Assembly (NCBI GenBank): GCA_947167635.1
Contig: CAMVIT010000086.1
Location: forward strand, 1 to 9,001
Length of the DNA stretch: 9,001 bases
Reading direction: 5' to 3'
Source: F23-D06 sp947167635
GTDB taxonomy: Bacteria > Bacteroidota > Bacteroidia > Bacteroidales > WCHB1-69
The notes under the pieces are model-generated. The model made no database searches and was not told where the DNA came from. It was given only the letters and a program-made list of their open reading frames with translations. The position numbers were made by a program, and so were the translations under genes. Positions 1-6,645 of this stretch are shown here, one piece after another (within the stretch, counting starts at the first letter, position 1; each line of letters opens with the position of its first letter).

Positions 1-99
1 TCATCCCCGAAACCGCCCAAGGAGCCCACACCAACCTCTCCACGATCGGCTTTGCTATCGGCTTCGTCCTGATGATGGTGATGGATGTGGTGCTGGGGT
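1..99 (+). repeat. direct repeat, left copy (end of ZIP gene)
   Basis: Matches 7031-7129 at 95 of 99 positions, same strand, with no gaps. The differences are at 11, 23, 56 and 86. The repeat continues beyond the left edge, so its full length is unknown. Past the stop codons the match is lost apart from a shared TGACGCGAC (118-126 and 7153-7161), 17 and 22 nt after the stops. Confidence 0.95.
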
Positions 100-101
100 G
101 A
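1..101 (+). CDS. ZIP-family metal transporter, C-terminal end (partial)
   Basis: The window opens inside this gene; only the last 32 full codons and a TGA stop are visible, encoding a tail that begins IPETAQGAHTNL and ends in a hydrophobic final membrane segment (IGFAIGFVLMMVMDVVLG). The tail was identified through the near-identical end of the longer copy at 6646-7131, which carries the HNLPEG and QNIPEG metal-site motifs of GufA/ZupT-like ZIP proteins. These are inner-membrane transporters of divalent metals such as zinc. The four base differences from the other copy are all at third codon positions. It converges on the minus-strand marC gene with about 50 bp between the stops and no strong terminator in between. 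I infer that the intact parent gene lies to the left of the window, but its 5' part cannot be seen. Confidence 0.85.
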   Translation, partial: IPETAQGAHTNLSTIGFAIGFVLMMVMDVVLG

Positions 102-152
102 GGCGGAAGGAACACCTTGACGCGACGGTCAATAGTTTTTCTCACGCTACTG

Positions 153-740
153 CTATGGATGGATAATGGCCAATATATTGTTGATAAACATGTTGATGGC
201 CATGGCCAACAGGATCACCCCGAAAAATTTCCGGATAATAAAAATCAGATTGGTGCCTAACAGGCTTTGTATTCTGTCGATATGGCGGATGACAATGTAA
301 TCGAGGGCGATGTTCAGCAACAAGCCTGACAAGATGTTAACCACAGCGTAATCGGCGCGGAGGGAAAGCAAGGCGGTGATGGCGCCGGGGCCGGCGATGA
401 GCGGGAAAGCCACGGGCACGACACTTGCTCCTCCGCCCGTGGGTTCATTCTTGATGATGTCGCGTCCCAACACCATCTCTACCGCGAGAATAAACAACAC
501 CAAGGAACCGGCTACCGCAAAAGAGGCTGAATTGATGCCGAAAAGCAGGAACAGGGCGTCACCGGCAAAGAAAAAGACCAAAAACAAGCCCAAAGCTGTC
601 AAAGAGGCATACATTGGCTTGATATCCTGGTTTTTATCCCGGATACTCATGAAGATAGGGATAGAACCCAAAATATCAATGATGGCGAACATCACCATAA
701 AAGAGCTGAAAATCTCCACAAAGTTGAATTGCTGTAACAT
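153..740 (-). CDS. MarC-family integral membrane protein
   Basis: Encodes 195 residues from the ATG at 740; a longer frame starting at a TTG at 779 adds a non-hydrophobic tail with no family resemblance, so the ATG is preferred. The protein is almost all hydrophobic with about six membrane segments (roughly residues 10-32, 46-67, 74-92, 108-126, 133-153 and 165-190). It carries the family hallmark VPVAFPLIAGPGAITALL at 108-125, in which the PLIAGPGAI core is typical of MarC/UPF0056 proteins. About 200 aa is the usual family length. The family is conserved but its transport role is unproven; the multiple antibiotic resistance name is historical. It begins 54 nt after the sucD stop with no clear terminator or promoter between, so it is probably the last gene of the butyrate operon. 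No link between MarC and 4-hydroxybutyrate metabolism is known to me. Confidence 0.88.
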   Translation of the reverse strand: MLQQFNFVEIFSSFMVMFAIIDILGSIPIFMSIRDKNQDIKPMYASLTALGLFLVFFFAGDALFLLFGINSASFAVAGSLVLFILAVEMVLGRDIIKNEPTGGGASVVPVAFPLIAGPGAITALLSLRADYAVVNILSGLLLNIALDYIVIRHIDRIQSLLGTNLIFIIRKFFGVILLAMAINMFINNILAIIHP

Positions 741-794
741 AAGGCACTGCTTTTGGTCTTTTGCCGGACAATAATACAAAAAGTGAAAAACGTG

Positions 795-2162
795 CTAACG
801 CCAGATTTCCTCGTCACTGGGGACGTGCATGCGGGTCCGTAGCGGTGCCACTCGGGTGATGTTGAGCAGGTGCTTGTAGGTGAAGTTCTCGGAAATGGAA
901 TTGTTGCCCCAGCTTCCGCATCCCAACGTGTTGGTCACCGGGAGACCGTTCTGGATGGAGCCGCCTGCGGTGGTGGCGCAGATGGCATTCACAATCAGAC
1001 GGGAAACCGACAACTCCGTACCGGCCTTGATGATGTTGGCCTGGTTGTTGGAGTGCAGTCCTGCCGTGTGTCCGTTGCCCTCGAAGGAGAGGTTGGTTTG
1101 CGCAATTTCGATAGCCTGGTCGAAATACTGGTAAGGGAACGCGCCCAGCACCGGACACATCTTTTCCTTGCTGACCGGGTCGTCGGGACCGAAAGTGCCG
1201 TTGGATTCGATCACAATCACTTTGGCGTCCTTTGGAATCTTGATACCAGCCTTCATGGCAATGTACTGTGCTGACTGACCGACTACATCTCTGGCTGTGT
1301 GACCGTCTTCGAAGATGGCCGCTAACACTTTTTCGCGCTCTTCGGAGGTGGTGACATAACCTCTGTTGTTGCGGAAAGCCTCCATAATCTCATCATGTGC
1401 CTCCTGAGGGTAGATGACGCTCTGCTCACCTGAGCAGATGATGCCGTTGTCGAAAGAACGTCCGGTGACGATCTTGCTGATAGCCAACGGGTATTCGATG
1501 TTTCGGTCAAGGATGACCTGCACGTTGCCGGCACCCACACCAAAAGAGGGCTTGCCAGAGGAATAGGCGGATTTCACCATTGGCATACCGCCGGTGGCCA
1601 CGGTCACATCGCAATAGGCCATCAAAGCCTGCGTCTTCTCCAATGTGGGTTCCTCTATAATCTGTACCATACCATCCGGCACCTCCATATTCTTGATGGC
1701 TTCCAAAATGCACTTCACAGCTGCGGTGGAGCACTTTTTAGCCTTCGGGTGAGGGGAAATGATGATGGCGTTTTTCGTTTTCAAGGCGAAAGCAATTTTC
1801 GACATCGGGGTCACAATCGGGTTGGTCATGGGGACCACTCCGGCCACCACCCCTATGGGCTTGGCGATCTCAATAAGACCGTTCTGTTCGTTGATGCTGA
1901 GTATGCCCATGGACTTCTTGCTTTTCAAATCATACCAGACACCCTTGGATTTGTTACGGTTTTTGGAAACCTTGTCCTCGTAAACGCCCATCTGTGTCTC
2001 CTCAACGGCCATTTTGGCCAGTTCCTCGGCGTCCTCAAAAATGGCACGGGTGGCCAACTTCACGGTGTTGTCCACATCGTCCTGATCAAATCGCGTGCAA
2101 TAGACGGCTTGAGCCTTGCGCGCCTTGTCTATCATTGCTTTTACTTCTTCTACTGCTGTCAT
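795..2162 (-). CDS. sucD: succinate-semialdehyde dehydrogenase, CoA-acylating
   Basis: Encodes 455 residues of the CoA-dependent aldehyde dehydrogenase family. It is expected to reduce succinyl-CoA with NAD(P)H to succinate semialdehyde plus CoA in the cytoplasm, the entry step of the succinate branch of butyrate formation. The catalytic cysteine is Cys243 in NGIICSGEQSV. A glycine-rich stretch GVGAGNV lies at 208-214, and the C-terminal LGCGSWGNNSISEN (413-426) is typical of acylating aldehyde dehydrogenases. There is no fused alcohol-dehydrogenase domain, so it is not AdhE. Length and gene neighbours match the SucD of Porphyromonas gingivalis and Clostridium kluyveri. The ATG at 2162 lies 11 nt after the upstream dehydrogenase stop and follows an A-rich leader, usual for Bacteroidota. 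An EutE- or AdhE-like acetaldehyde enzyme is the alternative by fold, but the three neighbouring 4-hydroxybutyrate genes make succinyl-CoA the likely substrate. Confidence 0.93.
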   Translation of the reverse strand: MTAVEEVKAMIDKARKAQAVYCTRFDQDDVDNTVKLATRAIFEDAEELAKMAVEETQMGVYEDKVSKNRNKSKGVWYDLKSKKSMGILSINEQNGLIEIAKPIGVVAGVVPMTNPIVTPMSKIAFALKTKNAIIISPHPKAKKCSTAAVKCILEAIKNMEVPDGMVQIIEEPTLEKTQALMAYCDVTVATGGMPMVKSAYSSGKPSFGVGAGNVQVILDRNIEYPLAISKIVTGRSFDNGIICSGEQSVIYPQEAHDEIMEAFRNNRGYVTTSEEREKVLAAIFEDGHTARDVVGQSAQYIAMKAGIKIPKDAKVIVIESNGTFGPDDPVSKEKMCPVLGAFPYQYFDQAIEIAQTNLSFEGNGHTAGLHSNNQANIIKAGTELSVSRLIVNAICATTAGGSIQNGLPVTNTLGCGSWGNNSISENFTYKHLLNITRVAPLRTRMHVPSDEEIWR

Positions 2163-2173
2163 TTTTTGGGTTT

Positions 2174-3304
2174 TTAATATAAAGATTGATAAATTTTTCG
2201 AATGTCCTCTTCGGATAGAGGGACGTAATTGTTGGCCAGAAGCCGTTGCTGGGTCTTGAGTACGCTGACGGTGAACTCACCGGTTTCTTCGGGCCTCATA
2301 CCATAATGGCGGAGTGAATTTTTTGGGGCCAATTTGCCGAGCAGCCGGTCAAGAATGTCATACACGATTTTCGGGTTGCCTGAAAGCTCTTCCTTTCTTA
2401 TCTCAAGATTTTCAGCCAGAATTTCGTTCAAGTCACATATTTTCCCTTGCGGATCTTTGTCATAATATACATTGAACACGGCGGTGAGGAACTGGTAATT
2501 GGCCTCGCCGTGCGGCACGTGGTATCCGCCACCCAGCGGATAGGACAGCGCATGCACCGCCCCGACTCCCGCATTCCCGAACGCAATGCCGGCAAAATTG
2601 CTGGCCGTCAGCATCGCTTCAAAATGGTCGAAACGGTATTCTTCTCCATATTGCGAGATGCCTTTGAACACGTTGAGTATCATCCCAATGGCTTTTTCAG
2701 AAAACAATTGTGTATAGACATTGGCCTTCGGGGAAAGATAGGACTCCATGGCATGAATGAGCGCATCAATCGCGCTATAGGCGTAGAATTTGAAGGGCAG
2801 CCCCCGCAGCAATTCGGGAATCAGTACCGCGTCGTCGGCCAGGATGGCATCATCGGCCAAACCCATCTTGGTATGCCTGGACTTGATCTCGGCAATGGAG
2901 ATATTCGTCACCTCGCTTCCCGTGCCGCAGGTGGTGGGCACCAAGACCAGCCGTTTTTCCTTCACGATGGGAATCCTCCGCTCAAAAGCATCCGTCGCAT
3001 CCTCCAGCCCTTTGAGCACAAAAAGTTTGGAGATGTCGATGACTGTGCCGCCTCCGACACCGACAACCCGTTTGAACGGCTTGCCATTCACCTCTTCCAA
3101 GATGCTGTTTATCATCTCGTCGGAAGGCTCCCCGCCGCCATACCTATCCTGCATGACAAACGTGCACGGCAGTTTTTCGGATTTCATAAAAGGCTCATAC
3201 AAAAACGATTGTGTGATCACCAAATCGTCTTCAGACAAGGCGAAGGCTTCCGCGAACTCGCCAAAAGTCTGATAATTCCTGACATTTGTTTTTACTGTGA
3301 ACAT
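2174..3304 (-). CDS. 4hbD: 4-hydroxybutyrate dehydrogenase, iron-type
   Basis: Encodes 376 residues of the iron-containing (group III) alcohol dehydrogenase family. It is expected to reduce succinate semialdehyde to 4-hydroxybutyrate with NADH. The N-terminal nucleotide-binding part holds GVGGGTVIDISK (82-93) and PTTCGTGSE (123-131). The C-terminal helical part holds the four metal ligands expected from FucO-type enzymes: Asp180 and His184 in SAIDALIHAMESYLS, His251 in GAVHALSYPLGGG, and His265 in VPHGEAN. Length is normal for the family. The ATG at 3304 is 18 nt below the CoA-transferase stop, and the stop is 11 nt before sucD. Family members differ widely in substrate (1,3-propanediol, lactaldehyde, butanol), so the substrate is assigned from the flanking sucD, transferase and abfD genes and from the P. 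gingivalis pathway, not from the active site alone. Confidence 0.92.
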   Translation of the reverse strand: MFTVKTNVRNYQTFGEFAEAFALSEDDLVITQSFLYEPFMKSEKLPCTFVMQDRYGGGEPSDEMINSILEEVNGKPFKRVVGVGGGTVIDISKLFVLKGLEDATDAFERRIPIVKEKRLVLVPTTCGTGSEVTNISIAEIKSRHTKMGLADDAILADDAVLIPELLRGLPFKFYAYSAIDALIHAMESYLSPKANVYTQLFSEKAIGMILNVFKGISQYGEEYRFDHFEAMLTASNFAGIAFGNAGVGAVHALSYPLGGGYHVPHGEANYQFLTAVFNVYYDKDPQGKICDLNEILAENLEIRKEELSGNPKIVYDILDRLLGKLAPKNSLRHYGMRPEETGEFTVSVLKTQQRLLANNYVPLSEEDIRKIYQSLY

Positions 3305-3322
3305 TATTGGTTTATTTCTTGA

Positions 3323-4615
3323 TTAGAATTTATAGGCTTTTTCATAGTCTGTGCGGAGCTGGTCGCGGAAATCGGGATGGGCAATAGCGATCAGGGCTTC
3401 TGCGCGTTGGGCAATGGTTTTTCCCTTGAGGTGAGCGATACCATATTCGGTAATGACATAATCGACGTCGTTGCGCGAGGTGGTAACGGCCGCGCCGGGA
3501 GCTAATGTGGCCACAATGCGACTCACTTTGCCTTTCGCAGCGGTGGAAGGCATGGCCATTATGCTTCGGCCGCCCTTGCTCATGGCCGCACCACGTACGT
3601 AATCCACCTGTCCGCCCGTGCCGCTGAACTGCTTGGTGCCCATCGTCTCGCTGGCCACCTGGCCTTGCAAATCAACTTCGATGCAGGAGTTGATGGCCAC
3701 CATGTTGTCGTTCTTGGCAATAACATACGGGTCGTTGACATAGTTCACGCTGTAAAGCGCCACGTTGGGGTTGCAATCCACGAAATCGTAGAGTTTCCGG
3801 GTTCCCATGAGGAAGGTGGCGACGAGTTTGCCCTTGTGCAGGGTCTTGCACTCGCCGTCGATGACACCGGCCTCCACCAGATCGACCACGCCGTCGGAGA
3901 ACATCTCCGTATGGATGCCGAGGTGCTTCTTGTCCTTCAGCTCTGCCAGCACAGCGTCGGGGATGGCGCCGATGCCCAACTGGAGCGTGTCGCCGTCCTT
4001 GATGAGGGAAGCACAGTTCCGGCCGATAGCTTCTTCCACGGGACCGATTTTGGCGGGTTGCAGTAATGGCGGTGTATAGTTGACCGGCACAATGTGGGTC
4101 AACTCGGTAACATGCAACAGTGTACCGCCCGACGTGAAGGGTAACTGGTCGTTCATTTCGGCAATGACCACGCGAGCCTTCTTGGCGGCAGCAACGGCAT
4201 AGTCGCACGAAAGCGACACCGAGCAGTAGCCGTCAGACCCGGGTTCGGTGACTGTTATAGCCGCCACATCGCACGGGATATCCTTGCCCAGCATTTCGGG
4301 AATATCCTTGAAATAGGCGGGAAAGAAACTGCCGGCACCATTCCAGATGGCCTGTCTGGAGTTGACACCGACAAAGTTGGTCAGATGATGGAAGTTGTCG
4401 TGGCATTCTGGAGAAAAGCACTCGCCATCGCCGAGGGTGAGCATGTGGTAGATGGTGACATTGTGGAAGTCGGCATGGTGCTCGGCAAGAGTTTTGATAA
4501 TCTTGCGGGGCACACCAGCACACTCGGACATCACCACGGTGTCACCGTCCTTGATGCTTTTGATTGCTTCCTCGGCAGTGGTCAGTCGTTTTCTATATTC
4601 TGATTTCCAGTCCAT
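3323..4615 (-). CDS. abfT: 4-hydroxybutyrate CoA-transferase
   Basis: Encodes 430 residues of the acetyl-CoA hydrolase/transferase family (class I CoA-transferases). It is expected to move CoA from acetyl-CoA or butyryl-CoA to 4-hydroxybutyrate, through a glutamyl-CoA thioester. The likely catalytic glutamate is Glu237 in GIHTEMFSDG, at the position of Glu238 in the Clostridium aminobutyricum enzyme. Other family marks are GIGAIPDAV (214-222) and the glycine-rich SGTGGQVDYVRGA (331-343), both near the CoA site. Length matches the family (about 430-440 aa). The ATG at 4615 is 7 nt after the abfD stop, and the dehydrogenase follows 18 nt downstream. Butyryl-CoA:acetate transferases look alike, so the enzyme may also release butyrate at the end of the same pathway; abfD next door favours 4-hydroxybutyrate as the main acceptor. 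The symbol cat2 is also used for this gene. Confidence 0.92.
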   Translation of the reverse strand: MDWKSEYRKRLTTAEEAIKSIKDGDTVVMSECAGVPRKIIKTLAEHHADFHNVTIYHMLTLGDGECFSPECHDNFHHLTNFVGVNSRQAIWNGAGSFFPAYFKDIPEMLGKDIPCDVAAITVTEPGSDGYCSVSLSCDYAVAAAKKARVVIAEMNDQLPFTSGGTLLHVTELTHIVPVNYTPPLLQPAKIGPVEEAIGRNCASLIKDGDTLQLGIGAIPDAVLAELKDKKHLGIHTEMFSDGVVDLVEAGVIDGECKTLHKGKLVATFLMGTRKLYDFVDCNPNVALYSVNYVNDPYVIAKNDNMVAINSCIEVDLQGQVASETMGTKQFSGTGGQVDYVRGAAMSKGGRSIMAMPSTAAKGKVSRIVATLAPGAAVTTSRNDVDYVITEYGIAHLKGKTIAQRAEALIAIAHPDFRDQLRTDYEKAYKF

Positions 4616-4622
4616 ATTTATT

Positions 4623-6068
4623 TCATTTGATTTTAGCTATGTCTTTGGCCAGCTGTTTCTTAGCCTCAAGGTCGCTCTGCCTGCTGATCATGATGCGTTG
4701 TGCTTGCGGAGAACCGGCACCGTGCATGCTCTCCGTGCGGTAACCGACAGCAGCGGTACCAAGGGTGAGGTTCTCGATGAGACGCAAGATGCGCATGCGC
4801 TCCTCGGTGGTGAAATTGGGCGAAGCCTTGAGGAATTTTTCCACATAGTGACCGATTTCCTTGCTGCGCAGGTCGGCCTCGCTGGGCATAGTAACCATCA
4901 GACCGCCGGCGATGTCCTCTGCCAGACGAGCGATTTCGTAAGGCAAACGGGTGACGTTCTGCTTGCAGACATTGGCCAACAGCAAATTAATCATATAGTT
5001 GCCGGCAGCCATTTGGCAGCCTTCGCACGAGCAGGCGATACCGCAGCTGTACAGGGTCTCGTTGAGGTGCGTCATTTCGATGATTTTGTCTTTGATATGG
5101 CTGGCTCTCGGCACGCCGTTGGCTTCTGCGGCCAATGCAGCGGCACCAATGAGCACATCGCCCACACCCACTTTGCATCCACCGTAGCTCTGACGGTGAT
5201 AGCCAGCGAAACGTTCCACCATCATGCCGGCGAAGTCGTATTCCTCGCACATGAAGACACGGTCGTTGGGAATAAACACATTGTCGAAAATCACGAGGGC
5301 TTCGTGACCACCGAACTGCGAATTGCCGAGATCGATGTCGTGATATTCTTCCAGCTTGCGGGTGTCACAGCTCTGGCGGCCGTAGATCATGGTGATGCCC
5401 TCGGCGTCGGTGGGAATGGCAAAACTTACTGCATAAGCCTTGTCATCTTCCTTCATGGCCTGGGTGGGCATAATGAGGTGCTCGTGGCTGTTCACCGCGC
5501 CAGTCTGGTGGGCCTTTGCGCCACGCACCACAATACCGTCGGGACGAATTTCAGCAATGTGGAGGAACAGATCGGGATCGGCCTGCTTGCTGGGACTGAG
5601 ACTGCGGTCGCCTTTCGGGTCGGTCATCGCGCCGTCCACGGTCAGGTCGTTGTCCTGTACCCATTTCAGATACTCCGTAAAACGCTTGTGGTATTCCGTG
5701 CCGTATCGCTGGTCGATTTCGTAGGTGGTGCTGTAGATGGCGTTGAATGCATCCATGCCCACACAGCGTTGGAAACAGGCTGCCGTTTTTTGACCGCAAA
5801 GACGCTGCATCTTCACCTTGTTCACCAAGTCCTCAGTGCTTTGGTGAAGATGACAGAAGCGGTTGATGCGCTTGCCTGTAAGATTACTCACAGCGGTCAT
5901 CACATCCTGATATTCAGGCTGTTCGGCCAGCCAGTAGGTCATGGCTACTGAGTTGAGTGACGGGCGAATCATGGGATGATCCACAGGGTTGTCAATTTTC
6001 TCACCCATGTACCAGACGTTCATCTTCATCTTGCGAAGGCTTTCAATGTATTGGTCTCTTGTCATCAT
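4623..6068 (-). CDS. abfD: 4-hydroxybutyryl-CoA dehydratase / vinylacetyl-CoA isomerase
   Basis: Encodes 481 residues from the ATG at 6068; a second ATG at 6065 follows at once. The open frame extends upstream to 6182, but those 38 residues are unlike the family and lie in the leader. AbfD dehydrates 4-hydroxybutyryl-CoA to crotonyl-CoA by a ketyl-radical route, using FAD and an unusual [4Fe-4S] cluster in an oxygen-sensitive homotetramer. The four cluster ligands of the C. aminobutyricum enzyme (Cys99, Cys103, His292, Cys299) align with Cys98, Cys102, His291 and Cys298, in QKTAACFQRCVG and HRQSYGGCKVG. Counterparts of Glu257, Tyr296, Lys300 and Glu455 are Glu256, Tyr295, Lys299 and Glu446. 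All key residues are kept, so the enzyme should be active. The clostridial protein is about 490 aa; this one lacks a short insert near residue 403. It is the first gene of the operon and lies 272 nt downstream of a cobalamin riboswitch. Confidence 0.96.
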   Translation of the reverse strand: MMTRDQYIESLRKMKMNVWYMGEKIDNPVDHPMIRPSLNSVAMTYWLAEQPEYQDVMTAVSNLTGKRINRFCHLHQSTEDLVNKVKMQRLCGQKTAACFQRCVGMDAFNAIYSTTYEIDQRYGTEYHKRFTEYLKWVQDNDLTVDGAMTDPKGDRSLSPSKQADPDLFLHIAEIRPDGIVVRGAKAHQTGAVNSHEHLIMPTQAMKEDDKAYAVSFAIPTDAEGITMIYGRQSCDTRKLEEYHDIDLGNSQFGGHEALVIFDNVFIPNDRVFMCEEYDFAGMMVERFAGYHRQSYGGCKVGVGDVLIGAAALAAEANGVPRASHIKDKIIEMTHLNETLYSCGIACSCEGCQMAAGNYMINLLLANVCKQNVTRLPYEIARLAEDIAGGLMVTMPSEADLRSKEIGHYVEKFLKASPNFTTEERMRILRLIENLTLGTAAVGYRTESMHGAGSPQAQRIMISRQSDLEAKKQLAKDIAKIK

Positions 6069-6168
6069 AACTATGATATTTTTAATTATTTGTAAAAAAA
6101 GTTTGTTGTTTATAGAAAACTTATAAAATAACCAAAGGATGCAATGACAACGCCTTCGCACAACACAA

Positions 6169-6196
6169 CCCGCACCCGACATTACTGACGGGCGGG
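6169..6196 (-). promoter_or_regulatory. GC-rich hairpin in the abfD leader
   Basis: On the minus strand CCCGCCCG (6196-6189) faces CGGGTGCGGG (6178-6169) across a 10-nt loop. This gives two CCCG/CGGG helices separated by a 2-nt bulge, the strongest stem in an otherwise AT-rich leader. The transcript continues as TTGTGTTGTG, which is T-rich but not a clean T-run. It may be a terminator or pausing hairpin of the riboswitch; this is inference. Confidence 0.35.
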
Positions 6197-6241
6197 AAAG
6201 TACGAAAAAAGAGGGAAAACCGGTGTAGTAACCGCATTGTC

Positions 6242-6249
6242 CAAAAGTA
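6242..6249 (-). promoter_or_regulatory. possible second abfD promoter, -7 box TACTTTTG
   Basis: TACTTTTG on the minus strand matches the Bacteroidota -7 consensus TAnnTTTG exactly. A weak TTA sits 20 nt upstream where the -33 TTG is expected. Transcription would start near 6235, after the riboswitch, leaving a leader of about 165 nt. If active it would bypass B12 control. The box overlaps the CTACTTTT pairing segment, so either reading could be the accidental one. Confidence 0.3.
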
Positions 6250-6324
6250 GGATCATATTATCCCTGATGTAATAATCATAAGATGACGAGATTGCTACTT
6301 GACGCTACTTTTTACGCGAAAGTA
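6243..6324 (-). promoter_or_regulatory. mutually exclusive helices, candidate expression platform
   Basis: On the minus strand AAAAGTAG (6312-6305) can pair in two ways. Its AAAGTA part pairs with TACTTT just upstream (6324-6319), forming a local hairpin with a 7-nt loop. Alternatively all 8 bases pair with CTACTTTT downstream (6250-6243). A second AAGTAG copy at 6300-6295 can also pair with that downstream segment. Overlapping partners directly after an aptamer are what a switching platform looks like, but short AT-rich complements also arise by chance. Confidence 0.35.
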
Positions 6325-6340
6325 TTGCCAAATCATCTGG

Positions 6341-6488
6341 GGCAGGTCTCCTGGCTCGCACATCGCATACGCCTTCCCAAATTGCTTCAGTGGCATAAAT
6401 GCATGCGACATCAAAGTGCTTACAGTTGCGCGACAGCTCGTGATTTTCACACGATTCCCGTTTTAATCTTTCAGACGAAAGAACCTCA
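6341..6488 (-). promoter_or_regulatory. cobalamin (vitamin B12) riboswitch
   Basis: Read on the minus strand, the conserved blocks of the cobalamin aptamer appear in the right order. They are the AGGT arm of P1 (6486-6483), the CTTTCgtctGAAAG hairpin, GGGAA (6459-6455), GTGAAAATCAC (6450-6440), GCGCAACTGT (6431-6422), GCCACTG (6394-6388), GGAAGG (6377-6372) and the B12 box AGCCAGGAGACCTGCC (6356-6341). ACCT in the B12 box closes P1 with AGGT. The GCCACTG...GGAAGG blocks with a flanking CGCAT/ATGCG stem point to the larger, adenosylcobalamin-preferring class. The aptamer is intact as far as the eye can tell. It lies between the TATCTTTG promoter box and abfD on the same strand, with no other gene between. 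Riboswitches of this kind normally switch the downstream gene off when cobalamin binds. Confidence 0.95.
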
Positions 6489-6513
6489 GTGACTGCATAT
6501 TTCAATGAACACG

Positions 6514-6532
6514 AAAGATATTCCATATCTTT
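6514..6532. promoter_or_regulatory. 8-bp AT-rich hairpin at the 5' end of the riboswitch transcript
   Basis: AAAGATAT (6514-6521) and ATATCTTT (6525-6532) form a perfect 8-bp inverted repeat with a 3-nt loop. On the + strand it runs into TTT and could act as a weak terminator for reading towards the ZIP fragment. On the minus strand it sits just after the predicted start site and before the aptamer, where it could protect the 5' end of the RNA. It is AT-rich, so its effect is uncertain. Confidence 0.35.
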
Positions 6533-6543
6533 TTTGAACGCGG

Positions 6544-6551
6544 CAAAGATA
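6544..6551 (-). promoter_or_regulatory. promoter -7 box TATCTTTG for the riboswitch-abfD operon
   Basis: TATCTTTG on the minus strand is an exact match to the Bacteroidota TAnnTTTG box. The -33 element is poor: only a T-rich TTTTTC lies about 22 nt upstream. The predicted start is near 6537, about 50 nt before the aptamer, which is a sensible distance. The start of the truncated ZIP reading frame lies about 95 bp away on the other strand. Confidence 0.6.
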
Positions 6552-6645
6552 CACTTTTTTTTATCGCCTAATTGAAAAATTCGGTGAAAACCGCCGAAAT
6601 CCGTAACCACTTGTTGTCTGGCGCTTTTGAAGAAATCAGCGGGGC

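Larger units (their letters stand above)
6069..6340 (-). promoter_or_regulatory. abfD leader between riboswitch and start codon
   Basis: This stretch of 272 nt holds no convincing gene and would be transcribed as the 5' leader of abfD. From upstream to downstream it contains a small hairpin at 6306-6324, a possible 13-codon frame at 6295-6336, a TACTTTTG box at 6242-6249, a GC-rich hairpin at 6169-6196, and an AT-rich segment (6069-6135) leading into the ATG. The run of A and T just before the start is the usual Bacteroidota translation leader; no strong Shine-Dalgarno site is seen. The expression platform of the riboswitch should lie here, but which structure carries the switch cannot be settled by eye. 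Confidence 0.6.

Noticed and set aside
102..152. Terminator between the ZIP tail and marC
   Set aside because: Only a 4-bp AAGG/CCTT stem without a following T-run; not enough to call.
4452..5951. Long + strand frame of 499 codons opposite abfD
   Set aside because: It is antisense to abfD, whose catalytic residues are all present; rich in His, Val and Ala as expected for a shadow frame.
6069..6182. N-terminal extension of AbfD to the TTG/ATG-like start near 6182
   Set aside because: The extra 38 residues have no likeness to AbfD, overlap the GC-rich leader hairpin, and the ATG at 6068 matches the known N-terminus of the family (MMTRDQYIESL).
6121..6237. 38-codon minus-strand frame in the abfD leader starting MRLLHRFS
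   Set aside because: Low-complexity mix of aromatic, Cys and Leu residues, no leader sequence, overlaps the GC-rich hairpin; best read as chance.
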